A DNA stretch of 64,000 nt, from the NCBI GenBank assembly GCA_047967505.1, contig CM106540.1; one strand, 5' to 3'. Positions 55,351 through 64,000 of this stretch are shown one piece after another. Position 1 is the first letter of the stretch. Every line of letters starts with the position of its first letter. Below the pieces are notes generated by a model, which was not told where the DNA came from, did no database searches, and worked only from the letters and a program-made list of their open reading frames with translations. The position numbers and the translations under genes were made by a program. The DNA is from Dipteris shenzhenensis. Its lineage: Eukaryota > Polypodiophyta > Polypodiopsida > Gleicheniales.

Positions 55351-56273
55351 AACCTATTGATCCATCCCATGATGGTCCTCAACACTTTATTACACATGCC
55401 TAGATGTTCATCTTCGTGACTTTATGGCCTAAGCCCTAGCTACCCCTATCTCATTTATAGATGTCCATTCTCGCTCATTGATTTTTGCAAAAGGAATAAA
55501 CAAACTCTTTTCAAGGCAACCCATACTTGAACTTGCCATAGTTTCTAGTTTTACATAGGGTAGATAGGCTAGTGAAGGGATGATCATGAGTAGGGAGGCA
55601 AGTACCCCCTAGTATTATCCACCTCAAGATTGAATATTGGTCATAGAGAAATGATGAAAGTGTTGCCATGTCAAGCTCTCCTTTCCAGAGAAATGATGCC
55701 TTTATAAGACTCTCAATTACCCAAGTACTCGCTCTCATGCCTTTAACATGTTTCTATCTCCATTTTACTGGGCGATACCCTCAGATATGGATTCTATGGG
55801 CGATACCCTCAGATATGGATTCTAACTTCATTAAGGCCATTTCCTCTAGCTAATAGTGGTTAAAAGTGTGGTTAGGGTGCCATAGTAATCTTGAACCTAA
55901 GATAGCCCAAATGGCCACAGTGGCGATGAAAATTTTGATGGCATTTCCATCAATGCCCATTGCTAATTATTCTTCTTCCCCATCAATGGCCTCTTCCAAT
56001 ATTTGATGTCATCTCAAGCCTTATTTAAGGTGACCTGCAAATATGTTAGGGCATGTTCCAATCTGCACTTTATGGGCATTTGCTATATGAACAACAGCAA
56101 AGTCAAAATCTTCTTGATGGATATGTGCTCACAATGTCTCTCGGATGACCTCCATCATGCATATGTGCTCAGTTCTCTACTACGATGCAAGACTCATGAA
56201 ATGGCATCTCCCTAATAACCTGTAGTGCCTCCCATCAACAAAGATTCCTCAAACCCTAGTCAAGGCTACCTTT

Positions 56274-56320
56274 ATATATATATATATATATATATACATA
56301 TTTATATCCTCCCCCCCCTC

Positions 56321-56369
<49 letters not shown>

Positions 56370-56456
56370 TAAATTTATTTATATAAATTATATAATGTAT
56401 ACTCCCTCTCCCCTTACCACGTTGCAATCTCCCCCCCCCCCTCTCTCTCTCTCTCC
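56274..56456. repeat. Compound microsatellite (TA)n, (CT)n, (AT)n
   Basis: TATATATA runs at 56274-56295 and 56334-56364, and CT runs at 56315-56332 and 56430-56455, with C runs. Confidence 0.95.
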
Positions 56457-57289
56457 TGGTCACCCTGTAGGCTGTACCCTTTGCCACTCCCCTCGCGTTG
56501 CTCCTACGTCGCGTGCCCTTTGCTCTTGCACCGTGCGCTCTGGCCTCTGCGCTGTGCCATTTTCCTCGAGTTCTTGCAGTGCCACATGTCCCCTTGCAGG
56601 GCTCCAGACAATCATTTCGCGTGTCTACATTGCGTCTGCGTCTGCTCTAGACTGCAATCGTTTTGCGCATTTGCTTTTGAACTTTGCACTGTTCTGTAGT
56701 CTGCACTACGTCTTCTCTGCCCTTGCCCACGCGCATGGCTGCACATCTAGCCCAGCTGACTCATCAGGCTCGCTACGTGCCATGTCATCAAGTTTGAACG
56801 ACCGTTGTCTTCGCTCATTGATTGTCTGCCAGTTCACTGAAGTGCATGTTTTCGTGCTCATTGGTTGCCACGTGCCAGCTCTGACGCGCGCCGTCTGCTT
56901 GCAGGTCTGCAAGTGCTCTTCTATTGGCAACTTGGCGCCACATGTAGAATCTGCGGATTGATCCTCGCACGCCTACCATGTGTCGTACTGTGCTCTGACG
57001 GGACCAGACTGCTACTCCACCCGTGCCAGATTGTAGGTTTGATGTCTTAGACATCCACGGGGACATGTGGCGTGACAACGCGCCTCCTCCGAGCCTGACT
57101 ACAGTTTGAGGTCTCAGACCTGCACAGGGACAGGTGGCACGATAGTGCGCATCCTCTTTTCATGGCACTCCTCCGAACCTCGACGTATGCTCGAACCTCC
57201 TGTAAAGCTGCCTTATGCACGTCTCGAACCTCCATAAATCCTCCACGTGGATCCTCTCCTTAAAGAATAGTATAGATGTAGACAGTGAG

Positions 57290-58540
57290 TTTTGAAATCA
57301 ATGATGGCTCAAGTGTTGGTAAGCTAACCAGTCACACCCCAAGGTAAGAGGAAAAATGTGGCCGGGTAAGATTGTAGTTGGGACGAGAGAAGATTTATTG
57401 GTGAGACTTATTTCCACATCGGCACCTAGGGAAGAGCTTACAGAAGAGACATTATCCCGAAAGGTAACCTGTCAATTGGGTAGAGTACACAACGGGATGT
57501 TTTGAGCTTGAATAAAGGGAAGAAATGAGAAAGTTAGAGAGCTGTCAGAATCGACCAAGACAAGAAAAGGAAGTTGACAAATTTGGGTTTCTATAACCAA
57601 GGCAATAGCTTTAGGAGGACGGAACGAAACTGAAGGTGCTTCGTCCATTACATCCCCAGTAGGTCGTTTCCCGAACTAGCACAGTCGGTAGTTGGTGTGG
57701 CTTGAGCATTTTGGACTGGTTGAAAAGCACAAGAGTATTTTTTAATATGGCCATATCTATTACACTTGAAACAACGAGGACGCCCCTGCACATCTCTATT
57801 CAATAGTTGACCGGGAGCATCACAGTTATGTACACGGGGCTCTGACAAAAATTTCGATTAAAATCTTGTGCATTCTAAACATAGGCTATTTCCATTGGTG
57901 TCGGCAAACTATTGAATGTAGGAACTGGCAATAGAGGAGGTAAGGGTGGAAGTTTAGCAGCCTGTTTTCCTGCATTGAACTCGATGCGTTGCGCGATGAG
58001 TAACGCTTCATTCAAGGTTTTAGGGCCTTGATCCTACGTACGCTGAGAGACATCCGGACGGAGTCTTGGCCAAAGGAAGAATAACTTGGATCCAATTTGA
58101 CACCAAACTGTGACACTTTCATTGGCGGAATATGTTGTAATTCTTGAAGAATTGCCAAAGGCGGTCGTCAGGGCTGCGAACAAATGTTGCCAAGAACTCT
58201 TTATTCTGTCATCTAATTGACGATACCAGGCCGCAGCCAAACCCTGAAATGAAGGTTTGATTTCATTGACTTTTTGTTCGTAAGACCATCTGTGATAGTC
58301 CACCAATTTAAAGACGTGATCAAGCCGCATAAAAACATCTTCGTCTGCAGTACTTGTGAATGGTTTGGGGCGAACCTTGGAGTCATGCCCCAAACTTGAA
58401 AATTGACGAGATGAAAGATGTGTAGTCAAATTTGCAACATGCATATCTGATTGTACCCATTCGGATAACAATGTTGCAAGCATTTCGGTGGAAATCTATC
58501 ACGGGGGTGATGAAAGTTGAGAACCTTTAGACGGGTCCAT
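57290..58540 (-). pseudogene. Gypsy-B gag and protease
   Basis: Minus strand from ATG 58540 (MDPSKGSQLSSPP), then stops, then a good retrotransposon gag domain at 58483-58034: RPKPFTSTADEDVFMRLDHV, WSYEQKVNEIKPSFQGLAAA, WYRQLDDRIKSSW. A zinc knuckle CFKCNRYGHIKKYSC follows near 57790. The protease core is near 57560: LPFLVLVDSDSSLTFSF, with the active-site DTGAS reading DSDSS. Sequence likeness ends at about 57290. The strand and order (gag, PR, then RT at 53950) suggest one Gypsy-B element interrupted by 54-57.3 kb, but this is inference. Several stops and frame shifts show it is dead. Confidence 0.8.
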
Positions 58541-58854
58541 GGCGTCTCCACCAATACGTAATGTGTCTCTAAGAACGACAAAGGGGAGAGAGAGATCTTG
58601 ATCAAGAAGCGACTCTCGGCATGCCCAAAACACAGTTCAATCTGACCATTCAATTAGCTCTCAGATTCTTATACACCGGATCAGTCTTAACGGTCCGATC
58701 AATGGCAAGAAAGGACTAACTCCTGTCGCAACCATCAGGCTGAATCGACACCCTCTTGATCCTAGTTGGCAGCCGAGTCATCCTCCATGTCAGTGACCTC
58801 GGCACGTTATTTTGTACCTTAATGATTTGAGGATAAGGAAATGAATATTAATTG
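58541..58854. other. Upstream of Gypsy-B gag; leader or LTR not resolved
   Basis: On the minus strand this should hold the leader, primer site and LTR of Gypsy-B, but I could not find convincing ends. Confidence 0.35.
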
Positions 58855-59410
58855 GGATCCCTTACCCAAAGATGGATGAGTGATCTGCGTTAGCAACTCA
58901 AGTGAATTTGTTTCTCCGTGCAAAGGGTTACTTGAATTCGTATCTAGCAGAGATCATGGATTTCATTAAAATATTTGAAGTTGAATCTCAACTTCAAAAG
59001 CAATTTAAGCACATGAACGATGAGGTGAAAGACATCATTTAGACTTGAACCCAAGAAATTAGAATTCTTTATGAGGTCGAACACCTCATCTGCAAGTATA
59101 TAGATGCGACCTACCTGCTACCTATGCCTATCATGGGCTCCTCCAATGAAGGATCTCTTTTTTCATTAGTCATTTTTTAAAGTATGTCTTGTAATGGACT
59201 TAAATAAAAGAAAGTTATCTCATACAATTACCAGATGTCGATCATTCCTGTCTTTTTCTACACCTCTTCAGATATTGTAATCCTATATTGTCACCCAAAA
59301 CCCGCCTTGCATACTCCACACCTTTATCTGGAGACCTAGATCATTGTTATACACATCGTAATCATTAATATGATCAGATAACACTCCTATCCTGTGTAAA
59401 TTCTTAGATC
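58855..59410 (+). repeat. Dispersed repeat, second copy of 10085-10500
   Basis: Same orientation and order of shared phrases as the copy at 10085. It includes an extra stretch around 58995-59040 (CAATTTAAGCACATGAACGA) absent from the other copy. Confidence 0.75.
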
Positions 59411-59430
59411 TAAATTCTATATCGTGTGGA

Positions 59431-59470
<40 letters not shown>

Positions 59471-59514
59471 TCCCTCTCTCTCTCTTAGATCTAAATTCTA
59501 TATCGTGTGCACTC

Positions 59515-59553
<39 letters not shown>

Positions 59554-59555
59554 CA
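59400..59555. repeat. Two (CT)n runs within a duplicated unit
   Basis: The phrase TTAGATCTAAATTCTATATC followed by GTGTG.ACTC and a CT run occurs twice (59402 and 59485). Confidence 0.9.
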
Positions 59556-59814
59556 CTTTATCAATGAGTGCATGATCCGATGGCCCAAGTGTGGCCACAC
59601 TTTGCATGTGTTTTGCTTTGGGGTGTTTATGGATGCAAACTCACTTTGCAGAGGACCTGCTTGTGGTTTGCTATTGCCCACGTCATGGAAACATGAATTG
59701 TGCCTATCTGCTGCATCTATCTGTAGCAAGAGATGAGATCTCATAGTAGAAGTTGCCAAGGGGGTCTACTAGGAAAAAACAAAGGGACTTGAATGGAAGA
59801 ACCGGCTCCTTAAA

Positions 59815-60020
59815 AGATGGGAGCTTGAAGCAAAGTAGTCCAAGCTCGAGCATCGAGAAGAAGGGTTGATCCCCCAAGAAGAAAAATTGAAGGGATGAAG
59901 TCTAAGCTTGAGCCTTGGGAAGAAGGGCCAATCCCTCGAAGAAGGGAACCCAAAATGAAGAAGTCCAATCTTGAGCCTCGAGAAGAAGGAACGATCTTCC
60001 CTCAGGGAGTAAATGAAGCC
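59815..60020. repeat. ~60-bp degenerate tandem repeat (CTTGAGCCTCGAGAAGAAGG)
   Basis: Three diverged units with GTCCAAGCT.GAGC.TCGAGAAGAAGG.CGATC at about 59838, 59900 and 59960. Non-coding. Confidence 0.65.
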
Positions 60021-60306
60021 CAAAGGGCCCAAAGCAACCTGGTTAAGGGAGGTCAAAGTAGAAAGTAAAATGTGGATCCAACCCCCTGAAGGAAAGGAGC
60101 GAGATGGGCCCATCCTCCAAGTGAGTAGATGTACCTAAAAGACCTCCAAGTGATAAGATGTAGTTGAAAGACCTCAATGTATGAGATGTATTTGTTCAAT
60201 ATTAATGAAACCACTCTTTCATAATTTAGGATTGCAAAAAGGTGGTAGTACAGGAGAAGTGGTCACTAGCATGGTGATTGGTTGCATATAATATATGGGC
60301 CCTTAA

Positions 60307-60399
60307 GGGGTCCCCTTTAGGGATAAGGGCCATATCAACATGCCCTAGATATGTCCAGTGGCATGTCAATATGGCCCTTGCCCATAAAGGGGACCCCTC
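60307..60399. repeat. 39-bp-arm inverted repeat
   Basis: The arm AGGGGTCCCCTTTAGGGATA.. (60307-60345) is repeated inverted at 60361-60399 with about four mismatches and a 15-nt spacer. GGGCCATATC at its border also recurs. Confidence 0.85.
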
Positions 60400-61060
60400 G
60401 AGGGCCATATCAATAATTACATTTATATAAGTTGTTTTAGGATAGCAACCAATGCGATGGTTAATTGCATACAATACGGCATCTAGGATTAACTGCCACC
60501 AGCACATGGTGGTTGGTTTCCTTCAAAATTATTACAAGATAAAGCTCGGTGGTTTTACAAGATAGGTGGCATACATTTTATTCTATTTTATATATACCTT
60601 TGTAAGACTAGAATACATCCAATCATTTGGGGTTACTAAAAAAGCACAATGGGTTTGGGATTTACTATAAAAACCAAGCTCATTGGTTGTAAAACAAGTG
60701 TAGTGGGGATTTACTATTCAGGATACTGTGGGCTTGGGATTCATCCATTTTTCCAGGATAAATGGAATGCATTTCCTTAGAATGCATTTTCTTGTACTGT
60801 GTCATCCACTACTCCAAGACATCCCATGATGTGTTCATGCATGTCTAAATCCAGTTTGAAGATACTCTTGTCCTTCTTTCATCTAGGCATAGCTTGGAAC
60901 AAGAACTTGAATGCTCTTACGAGATGAAGGTACACAAATGTTTGTAGACTCTTATGTAACACTTCATAATTGTGGTCTCTCAAGTTGGATGTTTTTTTGT
61001 ATTAGATAGCTATAACTACTACATCCCACTTCTCTATCTTGTTTCCCAATGATCCTTAAA
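60400..61060. other. No gene recognised
   Basis: Short repeated phrases such as GGGATTTACTAT and TGGGTTTGGGATT or TGGGCTTGGGATT (60650-60745) are present; nothing else could be assigned. Confidence 0.4.
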
Positions 61061-61079
61061 TGCTTCCACAACCTTGTGC

Positions 61080-62860
61080 TTGGGCTTCAAGTTGGTACAT
61101 GACAACACAAAGTATGGGTCATCTTCTTCATTCTCCCCAGAGTCAATGACAACTACAAAGTTATCCCCCTCTTCTAGACAGTAAGTGAGGTCATCAAAAC
61201 ACTCCCAAACTGTGGTGAGTCATCGTTTGTCTCTCCATTGTTTGTCACTCCATCTTCACATAGAGGGAAAACTTGAATTGTCTCCCATCTCTTCATAGTT
61301 ACAATGTCCTCACAATTGTCATGATCCCCTGTGATGCATGCACTGCAGAAATAAGAAAGTTTTCTTGTCTTGAGCACATGGTTGTTTGAAAAGCCCCTTA
61401 TGTTATGAAAACTATGAGTTCCTTTAATGGCCTCATGATTGTGTCTATTTCTCCCCTTTGCACTTCATTCACTTTCAGTACATGGAACACTCTGGACATG
61501 GCATTACTCTTGAGGCTTTGTTTACTGCATTGTGCCCTGTGGAGAGGTTGTTGTGAGTCTCTTACAGTATCATGGGCATCATTGAGCTTTTCTTGAGGCC
61601 ATGTTAGTTGGTGTTCAAATAGAGCTCACTTAATAACATTACCACATCTATCATGTTTCCTCTTGCCATGGCTAGACCCAAAGAAACTCCACATCATGTT
61701 TAGACAAGTCAGGGATTTAAACCTTGAGACAAAATAAAATTCGTGGGCTAATTTAAATTGAGAAAAAGCACCATCTGACCACACCCAATATCTCGTGGTT
61801 ATAGGAAAGTTGGTATGGGGAGCTCCTCCATAACTAGGGAGGTCCTTGTACCTAGGGCTCATGATAAATTACACAAGGAAAGAGTAGCTTTCCCCAGATG
61901 TCCCTTCAAGACCCTTTGGGTTCCCTCCTCGGGCAGGAGACTTTCTCACGTCTGGGAGAGGGGCATAAATTGCTTGCTACTTCCATAGCTCCTAGCCACT
62001 TCCCTAAACCCCACGAGGGACTATTGTTTTATATTTTCTTGTGCATGGAGATCATCATCTCTTAGCCATTCCCAATGTAATAGAAAAGCATGCTACACAA
62101 ATAAGGTGTCATGTTTCCTATAATCCAAAATGTAGAAATGGTATGTGCATTGCACTGACCTGGACTCTGAGTTAGAAGAAGATTGGCATCAGTCATACAA
62201 GAAACAAGCAAATGACTATACGTGATATATGCACTAGAATTGCTATCTGCTTCTTGTACTAGTGAGCATTTTGTATCTCATCTTGTTCTTGAAATGAGTA
62301 ATTTTGGCAAAATCTATGACAGAGACATCAGTGTCATGGGGAAATTTTGCAAGGCACTTCCTGAACTACTTATGTTGCCAGCTAGTTGTGAAATTGTGGA
62401 GCACATATTTCGAGATGGATTGAACACAGTGCTCTACAAGCTCCCTTAGCCAGGTGCTCTTATATGATAGTAGCCATCTCTTTTTCTCTAATCCTTTGAT
62501 ATTAACATGTTCAAATATCCTCCATTTTAGAGTAGCAAAGTTTTCTTCACTCATTTCATTTGGATATACATCATATTGCCTCACCATCCGTGCATGTGCC
62601 ACAAATGCATTCAATGCGGTGCCACTTAGAGTCTCCCTTTGGATAGACTATTGGCTCCCATAGAGACGTTAATAGCCTACAAAACTTGGTCTCCCTTGCA
62701 ACACATGATGAGGATCCAGGTGGCCTATAAACTGCACATTCATTTGCGAGACTTGGGCATATATCTCCATGGAAAAGTGCTTCGACATGACCAGATCTCA
62801 AGTCATTCAAAGCTTGCTGAGCCACGTTAGAGTCTATGTGTGTTTTACAACAACACACAT
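61080..62860 (-). pseudogene. Decayed transposase-like gene with Cys-rich C-terminus
   Basis: Minus-strand pieces in different frames, 5' to 3': 62858-62571 (CCCKTHIDSNVAQQALNDLR), 62614-62366 (MNAFVAHARMVRQYDVYPNE), 61862-61626 with TRYWVWSDGAFSQFK and MMWSFFGSSHGKRKHDRCG, and 61377-61174 with RKLSYFCSACITGDHDNCED. The SDG.SQFK and FFG.SHGK pattern with a short C-terminal cysteine segment is that of a DDE-type, transposon-derived protein family seen in several eukaryotes. I do not know its proper name and may be wrong about transposase activity. Frames between the pieces are lost, so it is broken. No inverted ends were identified. Confidence 0.4.
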
Positions 62861-63079
62861 TCCTGTCTTTGAGCTTCTTGATGTACTAGGGCTTACAATG
62901 CTCAAAGATCCTTTTCCCAACAATCGAAAGGTCAAGGTTCTAAGCCATAAACTTCAGCTACAACTCCCTCGTCTCAGCCAACATGCGGGAAATAAAATTT
63001 TATTGAAAGAAAAAATAGTATAATCAAGCTAATCAAACTATTCAAGCTACTAGAAAGCAAAATAATTTCACTACTATAA

Positions 63080-64000
63080 AACCAAACAATTTTAACCATT
63101 GGGCTGGTTTAGGATAGACACATAATTGGTGTCTAAGCTATTCCATCTTGGTGTTCCGACCATTGGGCTAGTTTAGGACAATCACACTACTAATTAAACT
63201 AATCAAGCTACTAGAAAACAAAACCATTAAACAACTAAACGACAATCACATAAACCAGCTGAATTATATATTGTTGTTCCAAGCACTGGGCTAGTTTTGG
63301 TGGATGATCACAGTCCAAGCCAGAATGGTGGTTGTCTGTTCCAACCGCCGGGCTGGTTTTGAACTAGCCCAGAAATTAACTAAACTAATTTTTAACTACT
63401 AGTAAAATACACTAATTTATCTACTAAGAAACACAACAATTTCAACCACTGAGCTAGTCATCAATTATTTTGGTTGTGAAATATATTTCTTTTTATTTTT
63501 TGTTCAACCACACTAGTTCTAGACAATCACATAACTCATGTTTGACTTGAACCAGCTCGGTGATATATTCCATGATGTTTCAATGACCAAGCTAGTTTAG
63601 GATAGTCACATAAGTCCTAGTTTGGAAATTTACTGGTATATGACCTGAACCAGCCCAAAAATTAAACTTAAATAATTTAACTACTACCAAACACAGCAAT
63701 TTCAACCAACCATTGGGATGGTCACCAATTATTTCTATTTGTGTAATATATTTCTATTTCAACCACGTTGGTTTAGGACAATCATATTACTCTTGTTTGA
63801 CCTGAGCTAGCCGATGATATTTCCATAATGTTCTGACCATCGGGATAGTTTAGGACAATCACATTAAGTCCAAGCCAGCAGCTCGGTTTAAAAATTAACT
63901 GGTATATGACCCAAACTAGCTTGGAACTCAAAATTCACTAATATTTAACTACTAGGAAACACAACATTTTCAACCACCATGCTCGTCATCAGGCAAACAA
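63080..64000. repeat. Satellite-like array, period about 260 bp, open at the right edge
   Basis: The phrase GACCATTGGGCTAGTTTAGGA followed by CAATCACA recurs in diverged form at about 63159, 63580 and 63836. A second phrase, CACAACAATTTCAACCA, recurs at about 63430, 63690 and 63959. Spacings are near 256-269 bp. The array also has inner copies of CCATTGGGCTGGTTTAGGA. No coding frame is present. Confidence 0.75.

Larger units (their letters stand above)
53951..57289. other. No gene recognised; repeats and a possible LTR
   Basis: It contains a TG/CATG-rich patch (54355-54500), a 28-bp exact tandem repeat (55770-55825, GGGCGATACCCTCAGATATG unit), compound microsatellites (56274-56456: TA, CT, AT) and a GC-rich segment (56460-57280) with no domain. 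This block may have been inserted between the protease and RT of Gypsy-B. Confidence 0.5.

Noticed and set aside
56395-57235. GC-rich open frames, largest 188 codons
   Set aside because: Overlapping frames on both strands, no recognised motif; high GC alone removes stops.

Overview
The window looks like plant nuclear DNA from a repeat-rich, gene-poor region of a large genome. Evidence for a plant is a full-length A-type (CYP71-clan) cytochrome P450 with a short intron, Ty1/copia elements primed by a tRNA-iMet site (TGGTATCAGAGC), and two CACTA-type DNA transposons carrying the plant TNP2/DUF4218/DUF4216 set. I cannot fix the species. A DUF7869-type transposase-like gene and the retroelement mix would fit a fern or another non-angiosperm lineage, but that is inference. 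I saw no rRNA, tRNA, CRISPR or bacterial-type operon.

Layout. 1-3.7 kb: a broken DUF7869-type gene with a 60-bp coding repeat. 3.8-8.1 kb: tandem repeats, then AT-rich sequence with little else. 8.2-9.9 kb: a decayed Ty3/gypsy gag joined directly to a copied 3' piece of the P450 gene. 10.7-16.7 kb: an old internally deleted copia element (Copia-A) with unequal LTRs. 18.2-19.2 kb (minus): a LINE ORF1-like remnant (DUF4283 plus CCHC). 19.3-25.3 kb: microsatellites, a MITE with a perfect 8-bp target duplication, a CT-rich tandem repeat and a possible SINE. 25.4-27.9 kb: the P450, apparently the only intact host gene, behind a promoter holding five copies of a CCTCTATATAATT box.

28-53.9 kb is a nest. 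A copia element (Copia-B) was hit twice by CACTA elements: CACTA-1 (28209-35622, TSD TCC) in its leader and CACTA-2 (36369-46897, TSD TAG) in its gag. The same MITE family sits inside CACTA-2. Copia-B ends at about 47.25 kb against a minus-strand gypsy RT/RNase H (Gypsy-B), which is split by a young, nearly complete copia (Copia-C, 47700-53171, TSD CCCAC, LTRs with two mismatches). The gag and protease of what may be the same Gypsy-B lie at 57.3-58.5 kb. The right end holds microsatellites, dispersed and inverted repeats, a decayed transposase-like gene on the minus strand (61.1-62.9 kb) and a ~260-bp satellite running off the edge.

Both CACTA elements share one architecture: a TNP2 gene and a second TNP1/Transposase_24-like gene transcribed away from each other. 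Each element has its own short palindromic motif (TAGACGCG/CGCGTCTA type in one, GTCGCTATATAGCGAC in the other), clustered at both ends and again between the two genes. That repeated arrangement, the palindrome array inside CACTA-2, the multi-TATA P450 promoter and the captured P450 fragment are the most interesting things here.
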